NCBI GenBank assembly: GCA_024138015.1
Contig: JAMXBB010000010.1
Coordinates: 46,526,286 to 46,590,285 of the forward strand
DNA from: Lumnitzera littorea
Lineage: Eukaryota > Streptophyta > Magnoliopsida > Myrtales > Combretaceae
Direction: 5' to 3'
Length of the DNA: 64,000 nt
Program-made: the position numbers and the translations under genes
The notes under the pieces: generated by a model
Seen by the model: the letters and a program-made list of their open reading frames with translations, nothing else
Told to the model about the DNA's origin: nothing
Database searches by the model: none
Shown here: piece by piece, positions 44,601 through 56,451 of the stretch
Position numbering within the stretch: the stretch's first letter is position 1
Layout of the letters: every line of letters starts with the position of its first letter

Positions 44601-47600
44601 AGGTGAAGCGCCAACCATAGAGGTGGATAATATAGGTGAAGAAGTAGAGGAGCTGAAAGAGGATAGATAAGCCAAGTTATCTGATGAGGAAGTCATCTAT
44701 AGCGAGGAAGGAAACTTTATGCCGACTGCTTTAGTGTTGAGGAGGATGATGGGTGTCAGCCCTATTCCCGAAGACAAATAGAGAGAGAATCTCTTCCATA
44801 TTGGGTGTAAGGTGAATGAATCACTATATGTGCCGATTATTGACAGTAGAAGCTGCACCAATGCAGCCTCTGCATTTATGGTCTAGTAACTAAAATTGCC
44901 GACCGTGTCCTACCCAAAACCTTACAAGCTTCATTGACTCAGTGATAAGGGAGCCTTATAAGTGAACAAACAGGTATCTGTGCCGATCTGTATAAGTAGA
45001 TATCAAGACGAAGTGCTTTGTGATGTGTTGCCCATGAGAGCGTCCTACCTTCTACTTGGACGACCATGGATGTTTGACTAAGTAGTTATATATGATGGTA
45101 GGAGGAACACATGTTCTGTAGAGCATGAAGGAAGAAGGGTGAAATTAAGCCCCATGACTACCGAGTAGGTAAAAGTTATGCAGTCCCAACTTATTTGAAC
45201 CCTGAAGAGGGAGGCTTTGGTATTAACCTGAGCCGAACTGAAAATAGAAATGGAGCTAGAGGGACCGACCTATCCGCTTATCAGGAGACATCTAGAGATG
45301 AGACCTGGGGAAGAAGAGGTGTGACAGTAGAAGTTGCACCAATGCAGCCCTTTCATTTATGGTCCAACAACTGAAATTGCCAACCATGCCCTACCCGAAA
45401 CCTTACAAGCTTCAATGACTCAGTGATAAGGGAGCCCTACAAGTGAACAAACAAATATTTGTACCAATTTGTGTAGGCAGATATCAAGATGAAGTGCTTT
45501 GTGATGTGTTGCCCATGAGTACGTCCCACCTTCTACTTGGACGACCATGGATGTTTGACTAAGCATTTATATATGATGGTAGGAGGAACACATGTTCTAT
45601 GGAGCATGAAGGAAGAAGGGTGAAATTAAGCCCCATGACTGCTGAACAGGTAAAACTCATGTAGTCCCAACTTATTTGAACCCTGAAGAGGGAGGCTTTG
45701 GTATTAACCCGAGCCGAACTGAAAACAGAAATGGAGCTAGAGGGACCGACCTATCCGCTTATCAGGAGACATCTAGAGATGAGACGCGAGGAAGAAGAGG
45801 TGTCGACTGAGGTAAAAACCCTACTGAAAGGCTTTGTCAACTTATTTCTAGAGGTGCTGCTAGAGGGTCTACCCCCAATCCGAGGCGTCGAGCATGAGAT
45901 TGACCTACAGTTAGGAGCTGCATTGTTGAACAAGCCTACCTATAGGCTAAACCTTAAATAAGCTACCGAGTTATAAAGGCAAGTAGATGACCTCATGAAG
46001 AAAGAGTATGTGTATAAGTCCCTGAGCCCCTGTGTTATGCCGGCCTTGTTAGTACTAAAGAAGGAATGGTTCTTAGAGGATGTGTATAGATAGCCAAACC
46101 ATCAATCGAATTACCATCAAGTATAGGTATCCCAGTCCTAGGCTTGATGATACCCTAGACAAGTTAAGTGGAGCAAGAGTGTCCTCTAAGATCGATCTCA
46201 AATCTGGATACCATTAGATCTGGATACGTGAAGGAGATGAGTGGAAAATCGCATTCAAGACACTACATGGTTTATATGAGTGGCTTGTAATGTCATTTGG
46301 ACTATCCAATGCACTGAGCACATTCATGAGACTTATGAATCATGTGCTCCGAAAATTTTTGGAAAGGTTCGTCGTGGTCTATTTTGATGACATTCTAGTG
46401 TACAATCCCAACCTGAAAACTCACTGAAAACATCTCCAACAAGTGTTTGCAAAACTTCGAGCTGAACAGCTCTACGCTAATCTAAAGAAGTACGATTTCT
46501 ACCGATTTGAGGTGATCTTCTTGGGATTTTTTGTAAGTAGAGGTGGCATCCGAGTTGATGAGGAGAAGGTAAGAGCAATTATAGAATGGCTCGAGCCAAC
46601 CTGTTACGCTGACATGAGAAGTTTCTACGGCTTGGTATCATTCTATCATCAATTCATAAAGAATTTCAATACGATTGTGGCCCCACTCACCGAACTCTCG
46701 AAGAAGAGTGTTAAATTCAGATAGGGTGAGAAAGAGAGGAGGATTTTTGAAGACATGAAGGAGAAGCTAACCACAACCCCCGTCTTACCTTTATTGAGCT
46801 TGGATAAGGTATTTGAGATAGAGTGTGATGCATCCAGACTAGGCATAGATGCTATGCTGATGCAATAAGGTCAACCTATTGCTTACTTCAGAGAGAAGCT
46901 TCGAAGAGCCACACTCAACTGTTCCGTCTATGACAAGGAGTTCTACTCCTTAATCTGAACCCTAATGGTATGGCAACACTACTTGCTGCCCAAAGAGTTC
47001 ATGATCTACACCGATCATAAATCCTTGAGATATCTAAAGAGCCAACGAAAGTTGTCTTAGAGATAGACTAAGTAGGTTGAGTTCATGGAGGGTTTCTTTT
47101 ATGTCATAAAATATAAGAACGTAAAGAACAATGTGGTGGCTGACGCCTTATCGAGACGACATACCCTCTTGATCAAACTACAGACGAGGCTACTTGGTTT
47201 TTCAACCATTAAGAATTTGTATGCCGACGACCCATACTTTAGTCCTATCTATGCTCGCTACGAGGAAGGATGGGTGTTGGACAACTATCACAGGGAGGAT
47301 GGATACTTATTTAAGAAGAGGAGGCTATGTATCATAACCTATTCTACGCGAGAACTACTAGTATGTAAAGCACATGGAAGGGGATTGACAGGATACTTTG
47401 GCTAGTGCCAAACTTATGAGGTATTATCCTCCAGATTCTTTTGGCCAAGGATGAAGAGAGATGTCTAATCCATGTTAGAAAGATGTGTGACCTACCGACA
47501 AGCAAAGAGTAGAGTCGAGCGAAGACATTACCAACCCTTACTGATCCTAACCAAGCTATGGTCTGAGCTAAGTATGGACTTCATGTTAAGATTACTGAGG

Positions 47601-47636
47601 ACGTCCTAAAGGAAGGACTCCATCATGGTAGAACAC
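44601..47636 (+). pseudogene. pol, left arm (PR, RT, RNase H, integrase)
   Basis: Protease: PIIDSRSCTNAASAF at about 44832 (active-site Gly replaced by Arg) and SYLLLGRPW at about 45047; the region after 44842 is duplicated. RT: SKIDLKSGY (about 46187), VMSFGLSNA (about 46287) and VVYFDDILVYN (about 46375). RNase H: IECDASRLGIDAML (about 46815) and a HKSLRYLKSQRKL segment (about 47020). Integrase: zinc-binding HGRGLTGYFG (about 47375) and the start of the core SMDFMLRLL (about 47575). An open frame with VVADALSR links RNase H and integrase (47085-47405). Confidence 0.8.
44842..45803 (+). repeat. 481 bp tandem duplication in protease region of the left arm
   Basis: Unit 1 is 44842-45322 and unit 2 is 45323-45803. 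Both start GACAGTAGAAG-TGCACC and end AAGAAGAGGTGT. The duplication covers the second half of the protease and the linker to RT. The right arm (49470-50010) has one unit only, so it arose after the arms formed or was lost from one. Confidence 0.85.
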
Positions 47637-47685
47637 CACCATTGGTGTTTGTGGATCAATTTAGTAAGATAGCACATTTCTTGTC
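47637..47685 (+). other. 49 bp centre of the palindrome
   Basis: The only unpaired stretch between the two arms. On the plus strand it continues the integrase core (VDQFSKIAHFLSC-like text), so it belongs to the left copy. AACACCACCATTGGTGTT at about 47632-47649 forms its own small hairpin. Confidence 0.7.
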
Positions 47686-50250
47686 GTGTTCCACCATGAT
47701 GGAGTCCTTCCCTTAAGACGTCCTCGGTAATCTTAAGATGAAGTCCATACTTAGCTCAGACCATAGTTTGGTCAAGATCGGTAAGGGTTGGTAGTGTCCT
47801 CGCTTAACTCTACTCTTCGCTTGTCGATAGGTCACACATCTTTCTAACACGGATTGGACATCTCTCTTCATCCTTGGCCAAAAGAATCTGGAGGATAATA
47901 CCTCATAAGTTTGGCACTGACCAAAGTGTCTTGTCAATCCCCTTCCATGCGCTTCGTGCACTAGCAATTCTCGCGTAGAACAGGTTATGATACATAGCCT
48001 CCTCTTCTTGAATAAGTATCTGTCCTCCCTGTGATAGTCATCTAATGTCCATCCTTCCTCATAACGGGCATAGATAGGACCAAAGTGTGAGTCCTCGGCA
48101 TACAAATTCTTAATGGTTGAAAAACCAAGTAGCCTCGTCTACAGTTCGGTCAAAGGGGTATGTCGTCTCGATAGGACATCAACTACCACATTGTTCTTTG
48201 CGTTCTTGTATTTTACGACATAAGAAAAACCCTCTATGAACTCAACCTACTTAGTCTGTCTCCAAGACAACTTTTGTTGGCTCTTTAGATATCTCAAGGA
48301 TTCATGATCAATATAGATCACGAACTCCTTGGGCAATAGGTAGTGTTGCCATACCATTAGGGCTCAGATTAAGGAGTAGAACTTCTTATCATAGACAGAA
48401 TAGTTGAGTGTAGCTCCTCAAAGTTTTTCCCTGAAGTAAGCAATAGGTCGACCTTCTTACATCAACATAGCACCTATGCCTAGTCTGGATACGTCACACT
48501 CTATCTCAAATACCTTATCGAAGCTCAATAAAGCTAAGATGGGGGTTGTAGTTAGCTTCTCCTTCATGTCTTCAAAACCCCTCCTCCCTTTCTCACCCTA
48601 TCTAAATTCAACACTCTTCTCCGAGAGTTCGGTGAGTGGGGCCACAATCGTATTAAAATTCTTTATGAATCGGTGATAGAATGATGTCAAGCCGTGGAAA
48701 CTTCTCATGTCGGCATAAAAAGTTGGCTTGAGCCATTCTATAATTACTCTTACCTTCTCCTCATCAACTCGAATGCCACCTCCACTCACAAAAAATCCCA
48801 AGAAGATCACCTCAAATCAGTAGATATCGTACTTCGTTAGATTAGCATAGAGCTGTTCAGCTCGAAGTTTTGCAAACACTTATCGGAGATGTTTTCGATG
48901 AGTTTCCAGGTTGGGATTGTACATTAGAATGTCATCAAAATAGACCACAACGAACCTTTCCAGAAATTTTCAGAGCACATGATTCATAAGTCTCATGAAT
49001 GTGCTCGGCGCATTGGATAGTCCAAATGGCATTACAAGCCACTCATATAAACCATGTAGTGTCTTAAATGCGGTTTTCCACTCATCTCCTTCACACATCT
49101 GGATCTGATGGTATCCGGATTTGAGATCGATCTTAGAGGACACTCTTGCTCCACTTAACTTGTCTAGCGTATCATCAAGCCTAGGAATGGGATACCTATA
49201 CTTGATGGTAATTCGATTGATGGTTTGGCTATCTATACACATCCTCTAAGAACCATTCCTTCTTCAATACTAACAAGGCCGGCATAGCATAGGGGCTCAG
49301 GGACTTGTACACATACCCTTTCTTCATGAGGTTATCTACTTGCCTTTATAACTCGGTAGCTTGTTTAGGGTTCAGCCTATAGGTAGGCTTGTTCAACAAT
49401 GCAGCTCCTGGCTGCAGGTCAATCTCATGCTCGACACCTTGGATTGGGGGTAGACCTTCTGGCAGCACCTCCAAAAATAGGTCGACAAAGTCTTTCAGTA
49501 GGGTTTTTACCTCAGTCAACACCTCTTCTTCCCCGGGTCTCATCTCTAGATGTCTCCTGATAAGCGGATAGGTCAGTCCCTCTAGCTCTATTTCTGTTTT
49601 CAGTTCGACTCGGGTTAATACCAAAGCCTCCCTCTTCAAGGTTCAAATAAGTTGGGACTGCATAACTTTTACCTACTTAGCAGTCATGGAGCTTCATTTC
49701 ACCCTTCTTCCTTCATGCTCTATAGAACATGTGTTCCTCCTACCGTCATATATAACGACTCATTCAAACATCCATGGTCATCTAAGTAGAAGGTAAGATG
49801 CTCTCATGGGCAACACATCACAAAGCACTTCGTCTCGATATCTGCCTATACAGATCGGCATAGATACCTGTTTGTTCACTTATAGGGCTCCCTTCTCACT
49901 GAGTCAATGAAGCTTGTATGGTTTTGGGTAGGGCATGGTTGGCAATTTTAGTTGCTGGACCATAAATGCAGAGGCTGCATCGGTGCAGCTTCTACTGTCA
50001 ACAATCAGCACGCATAGTGATTCATTCACCTTACACCCAATATGAAAGAGATTTTCTCTTTGTTTGTCTTTGGGTATAGGGCTGACACTTATCGTCCTCC
50101 TTAACACTAAAGTGGTCGACATGAAGTTGCCTTCCTCGCTATAGATGACTTCCTCATCAGATAACTCGGCTTGTCCATCCTCTTTCAACTCCTCTACTTC
50201 TTCATCTGTACTATCCACCTCTATGGTTGGTGCCTCACCTTTGATCACCA
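47686..50250 (-). pseudogene. pol, right arm (PR, RT, RNase H, integrase)
   Basis: Better preserved than the left arm. Open segments: 49639-49346 (protease-RT linker, with LPEGLPPIQGVEHEIDL), 49242-48970 (RT: PRLDDTLDKLSGARVSSKIDL, GYHQIQM, VMPFGLSNAPSTF), 48810-48598 (connection: FLGFFVSGGGIRVDEEKV, FYHRFIKNF) and 48105-47713 (integrase N-terminal and start of core: GPIYARYEEGW, HEAHGRGLTRHFG, SMDFILRLPRTS). The YFDDIL-type catalytic box lies at about 48945. The protease active-site strand reads IVDSRSCTDAAS (about 50020). The frame ends at the palindrome centre. Confidence 0.8.
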
Positions 50251-51391
50251 TCGTTTACATATTCAGACATTAAGTAGCCATGTGTCCAAATCGTTAGCGT
50301 TTAAACCACTTGATCTCACTCGTCTTCCTCCCTAAACTCTTGCCTTTCTCAAACTTCCTTGGTGGTTCCTTCTCCTTTACTTAGGTAATTTGAGTAAGTC
50401 GGGTCTCGATGACCTTGCTCGGTTCCATTCACACAAGTCTGCTCAAAACAGGTCAACTACTATTAAGACGATTGACGAGTAGTCAAAATCTTCCTATTTG
50501 GTGCCTTTCTATCCTCTAGGTGGCTCGGATTGCATCACTGAACGTCCTAACGTCCAAAGTCTCCAGGATATCTCCAATCTCATAGTTCAATCTGCTAATG
50601 AATCGAGACACAGTTTAGTCTTCTGGCTCCACAACTTCGCATCGGATCATTAGCATCTGGAACTCTTTAATGTAAGTGTCTACACTCAATGCTCCTTGTC
50701 TCAGCTATTACAGTCTCTTAAAGGCATCCTGTAGATAATAGCTCAGCACAAACCTTCTCGGCATAACTCTCTTCATATCATGCCAACTCTTAATCTCTTG
50801 TTCTCCTTCCCTTCTCTTGGTAGCTTGTAAGTTCTTCCACCATAAGGTGGCATAACCAGTGAACTCCAATACAACAAATCTAACTTTTGCAACATCAGGC
50901 ACTTCATGGCATTCAAACTACTTTTCAATCTTATCTACCTAATCTAGGTAGTCTTTGGCATCACCACTTCCAGAAAAACTTGGGATACGTATCTTGAGTC
51001 CTTCGACTTTAGGGGCTCGCACATTTCTTTCTTCGACTCCATAGTACTCTTCTACATCATCATCTCCTTCTACTTCGTCCTTAATCTCTTCAAGCGCTAA
51101 CCTACGTTTAGCATCCCTACCAACTCCTTTAGCTCGAAATGGTCGAGCTAGGGCATTAGTTCAGCCAAACTGACCATTGCTTCACTATTGCTAAACACGT
51201 TCTCTAATAAGGCTATTTCTAACTCGTTGTCTGTTTTCTTGGATAATAGTCACCAGGCTAGCTACCAAGTCGATAAGCCTATACAAGTAGTCATCCACTG
51301 ATTGAGGTGAAGAGCTTCCTTCCTATCCTTGACCATGTCGAGTACCACTCTCTTGGTTTCCTAAAGTTCCTTGCACACTTGAATCCAACAT
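50251..51391 (-). pseudogene. gag, right arm
   Basis: The start lies at about 51391 (ATG inferred from alignment with the left arm). The capsid core includes an open stretch at 50902-50708 with VRFVVLEFTGYATLWWKNLQ and MPRRFVLSYYLQDAFKRL. The zinc knuckle near 50320-50260 has lost residues. An acidic linker (50251-50100) with EEVEELKEDGQAELSDEE leads to the protease. Interrupted by stops as in the left arm, but at partly different places. Confidence 0.75.
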
Positions 51392-51596
51392 TGATGTTTA
51401 CCTCACAATGACAATTACTCAACAAATATACGGTCAACTACCCTCTGTTTTGGCATATTGAAAACATAAGAAAATAGGGTACAAAACACTTCTCACTATT
51501 CTACTTCAAAGCTAACAATGGAACCACTTTCACATGATAGCAGTGACAAACTATTAAATGAACATAGTAGTAGAATCCAGCTTCGAACATAGCCAA

Positions 51597-51608
51597 GCTC
51601 TGATACTA
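51597..51608 (-). promoter_or_regulatory. primer-binding site, right arm
   Basis: Minus-strand TAGTATCAGAGC, three bases from the LTR edge, identical to the site at 43233-43244. Confidence 0.8.
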
Positions 51609-51611
51609 AGA

Positions 51612-52533
51612 TGATACAGACTTGTAGGTGAACACACGAACCTAATATTACGTATAACCAAAGGGGTGGGTCCAGGCTGCAAGGTGGCTTGAAAGGTAAA
51701 TGATAGTCGAAGGTTTAGCAGGAGGTTCCTGTGCACCGATGAAGGATACGATGCACCAATGCCTTACACAAACTCAAGTCACACTTAATATGACGTATAA
51801 GTATGGCCGAAGGTCACTTGCCACTAGTCTATACTCAAAAGGGCTAGATAAGAGTAGCCCAAGAGTAAGAAGGACACTTAGCTAAAGAGAGTGAAAAGTT
51901 CAATATATTCTATGTATTATGATGTCCTCAACTTTTATAATATGACGGTATTTATATCATCTCGTTAGGGAAAATCCTAAGTTATAGAAATTACAAAAGA
52001 ATGGTCCTTATTTGCTAACAACAAAAGAGAATAATATATAAGGAAAATATGAAATCGTGCAAAAGGAGGAACGTAGACGTCCTTAGTTAGAAAGGATAGT
52101 ACGAATGTCAGTAAAGAACAATGTACGCGCATTTTTACTATGATTCTGACAGTATTGTGGTCCGAACAAAGGTAGATCTCAATTCAGGCCTATTCGGCGT
52201 CTAAAGTGGCTAGACAGTGGTTGGTTTAGGGATGGCTTACATTGGGGTTAGCCTCGAATGGTCAGCTCTTGATAGTTCTACTCGGCCTCGGAATAGTAGA
52301 GATGGCTACATTCACACTTGGTGCTTGGACTATGGTTTAGTAGAGGGTTTGGCTCGGCATATTGGTTGATCACCTAGGCAACGTCTTGGATGGCATGGAG
52401 AGTAAAGTAGCTCGACAGATCGGAGTGGGGCAAGCGCTACTCCTTAGCGCTTAACTCACCTCGGACAGCTTAGCGGACCACCTAAGAGAGCCTTTGGGCT
52501 TGAAAGCGTGTAATCAGTCCTTAACCCCTATCA
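51612..52533 (-). repeat. LTR of the right arm
   Basis: 922 bp; plus-strand ends TGATA and TATCA. A minus-strand TATAAATA box at 51949-51956 mirrors that of the left LTR. The outer end at 52533 directly abuts RNase H coding sequence of element D. Confidence 0.85.
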
Positions 52534-54250
52534 AAAGGGCTTGTCAAAATCTAACAGTGACAAGACAAGGGTTGAGATGAGCCTTTCCTTGATCTCTTGA
52601 AAGCTCTATTCAGCTCAATCATTCCACCTGAATCCCTTACTCTTCTTAGTCAAATCGGTCAATGAGGCGGCTATTGTACTAAAGTTCTTAATAAATCGCT
52701 TATAGAAAGAAGCTAGGCAATGGAAACTTCGAACCTCAATGACATTCTTCAGCATCAGCCATTCCAAAACAACTCCAATCTTCTCCTCATCTGCTCAGAT
52801 TCCTTCCCTTAACACTACAAACCCTAGGAATATCACTTTTCTCTAACAGAACATACACTTGTTCACATTTTCATACAACTTCTCAATTTACAAAATGCTA
52901 AATACTTCACGAAGATGTTGAACATGGTTGTTTAAGCCGGTACTATATACCAATATATCATCAAAGTACATGACCACACATCTCCCAATTAGGGGCTGCA
53001 TTACATGGTTCACTAACCTCACAAATGTACTTAGTGCATTAGTAAGTCCGAATGATATAACCAACCATTTGTAGAGTCTTTGCCTAATCTTAAAGGTAGT
53101 TTTCCATTTATTACCTAGCTTCATACGAATTTGGTGATAGCTACTTTGCAGATTAATCTTCGAAAATATCTTTGCACTATGAAACTCATCTAACATGTTA
53201 TCGAGCCTCAGTATTGGGTATTTGTACTTGACAATAATTCAGTTGATTGCTCGACTGTTGATGCACATACGCCATGAACCATCTTTCTTTGGAACGAGTA
53301 GAGTTGACACAGCACAAGGGCTCATGTTTTCCCTCACATATCCTCACTCCATGAGTTTATCTGCTTATCTTTTTAGCTCAACAGCTTGGTTAGGGTTTAG
53401 CTTGTATGCAGGTTGGCTTAGTAGGGTAGCGTCTGGCTGCAGATCAATACAGTGCTCTATATCGTGGACTGGTGGTAGTCCTCTAGGCAGTTCTTCCAAA
53501 AATAAGTCAGAAAACTCATTTAGCAAGCTTCAGATCTCTTTTAGAGCATCCTATAATTCCTTCATCTCCAACATTCTCTTAACCAACAAGAACATCGGTT
53601 CATCAGCCTTCTCAGTAAATCGGAGCTCTCTTCGGCTCATAACTAAGGTCTTCTTCTTACTAACTCGGGTGACCTAGTTATGGGTTTCATTTACTTGGGA
53701 TGGGGTTAGAGGTTGCAACACAATCTTCCTTCCATCCTTAATAAAGGCATAAGTGTTTTCATACCCGTCTTACGTAATACATCGGTCGAACAACCAAGGT
53801 TATCTAAGCAGTAGATGTGAAGCTCCTATAGGGACAACATTGCATACTACTTCATCCGTTTATACATTCCCAACACTAAATGGTATGGTCGCTTGTTCAA
53901 TCACGTGCAAAGCACCCTTATCATGAAGCCAATGTAGCTTATAAGGTCAAGGATGGTTGGAGGTCGACAGACTCAACCTTTGTACAATAGACTGTGCAAC
54001 TACATTAGTACAACTTCCTCCATCCATTATAATGGTGCAAAATTGTCCCTTGATGGTACATTTGGTGTGGAATAGATTTTCCCTCTAGTCTTCGTTAAAG
54101 CTCGGTAGGGAGCTTAATACTCACCTCAGAACTACGGTCATCACTTTTCCTTGGTTAGCATAAACATAGGTCGCCTCTTTCTCTTCAGCTTTAGGTTTTC
54201 CAACATCTTCTTCCTTCTCGGGCTTGCTTTCATCAGTGCTATCCATTACA
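52534..54250 (-). pseudogene. protease and RT of element D
   Basis: Protease active-site strand IIMDGGSCTNVVAQS at about 54025-53985 (D-G-G instead of D-S/T-G). RT linker LPRGLPPVHDIEHCIDLQPDA (about 53490-53430), VPKKDGSWRMCI (about 53300-53265), an open RT block 53196-52888 with SAKIFSKINL, SSYHQIRMKL and VVMYFDDILVYS (catalytic DD intact), and the connection domain to about 52640 with SFHCLASFYKRFIKNF. A few stops (for example Trp to stop before the thumb) interrupt it. Confidence 0.8.
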
Positions 54251-55484
54251 TCTCCTCGAAGCACCATGACGCATCGGTTCGGACACTTAACGATCATATG
54301 TCTAAAGCCTAATCATTTAAAGTGTTTTACCTCGTTACTCTTTCATTCGAAGTTTTGCCCTTTCTCCTATATCCTCGGGGGCGGCTTACTCTTGGCTCCT
54401 CCTAGGTGATAACCCAACCCTATTAACTTGCTTAACTGTCTTTAGATTGGTCATTCCTATCCTTAGCCTTAATTGGCCTCCTCATATTAGCTCGATCAAG
54501 TTAGCGAAGTAGTGGGACTCACGAGAATATTGGCTCATGTCGGCTTAGAGCACTTCTTCTCTACCTTTTGACCCTCTGCGCTATCTTGATGACCTCTTCC
54601 AATGTATAAAACCTCTATACCTCCATGATATTGCAAATCTCATACTTAAGCCCAGAAATGAACCTCGATACTGTACAGGCCTCTAGTTCTTCCATGTTGG
54701 CTCGGATCATTAACATCTAGAATTCTCTTACATAATCATCAATAGATCAGTTCCCTTGGCACAATTCTTGCAATTTTGCAAAGGTTTCTTATAGGTAAGT
54801 CTCAAGTACAAATATGCCTCTTAACAACCTTTTTATCTCATCCCAAGTCCTTACACCTCGTCTTCCATCTCTTGTTTTAGCTACATTTAGATTTTTCCAC
54901 CACATGGTGGCATACCCAGTAAACTCTAATATAGTAAGTTAGACCTTCACGGCATCTTCATACCCATAACATTCAAATAGTTTCTCGACCTTCTCTTCCC
55001 ACTCTAAGTATTCATCTGCATCTCTACTTCCATTAAAGAACAGGATTTGCACCTTGACATTGTCTAGCCTTCGAGGGACTTAGCGTCTTCATCCTTATGC
55101 TTGGTAGTAATCAACTTCTTCTTCTTCACTAAACCCTTCAACATCCATCTCCTTATCATCTTCCCCAATCTCCTCCAACTCCAATCTTTATTTAGCAGCT
55201 TTATCTACTACTCCTTTAGCTCATGATGGTCGAATTAGGCGATTGGTCCTATTGCCTTGGCCATAGTGTCTCTTAAGGGCATCTTCTTGTAGGTTTTGTT
55301 ACTACATACCTTGGGGTTGTTGCCTATTAACTTGCATTGTGGTGACTAGAATCTCAACAAGATTTGTGAGTTTGTTAAGTTTATTGTCAACTGACCCTAG
55401 AGTGTTATTACCATTATGACCATAACTAGGTTGAGCACTACTGCCCTGATCACTAACAACTCCCTAAACACTTGAATTTGATAT
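54251..55484 (-). pseudogene. gag of element D
   Basis: Alignment with the palindrome's gag puts the start at 55484, where the expected ATG is now ATA. A Gln-rich stretch (QVNRQQPQGMQQQNLQ, about 55330) precedes the capsid core (about 55080-54600). The knuckle at about 54330-54270 reads HFK-stop-LGFRHMIVKCPN, degraded. A Lys/Glu linker to protease (KPEKEEDVGKPKAEEKEA) follows. Confidence 0.7.
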
Positions 55485-55732
55485 GGTACAGAATTTCTAA
55501 AATGGATTAATAACTTGCTAACAACTTTAATACCCGATAGCCACTCAAATAGAATAGAAACAAACTTTCTCTGTTTTCGAAATAAGAAACAGAGTAGGAA
55601 CTAGGTAACAATGAGACCACACTTGCTATCATACAAACACACTGCAATAGTTATCGAAGGAACATAGCAGCCACTAATAGTAAAGCAAACCAAAACTTCA
55701 TTGCAACCTCATACACTCCCTCATGGAACTAT

Positions 55733-55744
55733 GCTCTAATACTA
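55733..55744 (-). promoter_or_regulatory. primer-binding site of element D
   Basis: Minus-strand TAGTATTAGAGC, seven bases from the LTR; an initiator-Met-type site with two changes. Confidence 0.65.
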
Positions 55745-55751
55745 GCGAAGT

Positions 55752-56451
55752 TGATGTGTCTTCGAGATCGGATACATGGAGAAGTACCACCGTGAAATGA
55801 ATCAGAAGGAAACAAAAGAAAAAGCTAGTAAAGCTCGAGTAGCTATTGAATGGATGTGACACACCATTCGATCCTACTTGGCTTACAATCTGCCAGATAT
55901 AATACGCTAGTCCGAATTGAAGGGTCCCTAAGCACTACTCCTTGCTAAAGGGAGTAGATAACAGTTGAATGATAACCAAAACACTAAGGTTACTTGAAAT
56001 GAGTAAATTCTATATTGGAGAGAGATATGATCCTCGCATATAAGAAAGTGGGGGTTTATATACTCGTTCATTAGGGTTACTTTACATATATGAAAAGACA
56101 AAAGGGTATTCTATAACTAAGTTACATAAGACATACTAAAAAAGAGTAAAAGAGAGAAAGAATATTCAGTGTGAAAAAGAAAGAATCATTATAGAACACT
56201 ATATTAAAAGATACATATCACTTGGTGGCTAGACATCAGGAATATGATACAACGTAGGTAAAGGTAAGGATGTGTTGTAGTTAAGGGCCGACTTGACCTG
56301 AAATAGGTTGGGAGCCGATCAGCCTAGTAAAGAGATTAGCTAACTTGAAGTCAGACACTAGTTGTCGGTTGGGGAGCTCGACTCGGCTAGTTCGGGATTT
56401 TCTTTTGGATTAGGACTTCGTTGTTGGGTAAGAAAACATTTTTGACACACA
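55752..56451 (-). repeat. 5' LTR of element D
   Basis: 700 bp. The ends are TGATGTGTC (plus strand, left) and GACACACA (right), forming imperfect terminal inverted repeats. A minus-strand TATATAAA lies at 56055-56062. The next five plus-strand bases are TAAGG. Confidence 0.75.

Larger units (their letters stand above)
42307..47636 (+). mobile_element. left arm of retrotransposon palindrome (LTR-gag-PR-RT-RH-INT)
   Basis: Plus-strand gypsy element with 5' LTR, primer site, gag, protease, RT, RNase H and part of integrase, but no 3' LTR. It is matched in reverse orientation by 47686-52533. It is 5,330 bp long, or about 4,849 bp after discounting a 481 bp tandem duplication unique to this arm, against 4,848 bp in the other arm. 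The arms differ by scattered substitutions, estimated by eye at around a tenth of positions or less. Confidence 0.85.
47686..52533 (-). mobile_element. right arm of retrotransposon palindrome (LTR-gag-PR-RT-RH-INT)
   Basis: Minus-strand copy of the same gypsy element, a mirror image of 42307-47636: LTR at 51612-52533, primer site at 51597-51608, gag, protease, RT, RNase H and truncated integrase ending at 47686. No 3' LTR. Together with the left arm it forms an inverted repeat of about 2 x 4.85 kb with a 49 bp spacer. Confidence 0.85.
52534..56451 (-). mobile_element. Ty3/gypsy element D, truncated in RNase H
   Basis: Minus strand: LTR 55752-56451, primer site, gag, protease, RT, then an abrupt end in the first strand of RNase H (LDFDKPF) exactly where the palindrome's LTR begins. 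RNase H proper, integrase and 3' LTR are absent from the window. It is a relative, not a copy, of the palindrome family: gag and pol align but the LTR sequence differs. Confidence 0.8.

Noticed and set aside
53195..53677. 160-codon open frame on the plus strand
   Set aside because: It is antisense to the RT and protease linker of element D, whose minus-strand motifs are clear.
52534..56451. Endogenous pararetrovirus (caulimovirid) origin for the RT-RNase H stretches
   Set aside because: No movement-protein or coat-protein motifs were seen. LTRs and tRNA primer sites fit Ty3/gypsy retrotransposons, and integrase is present in the related elements.
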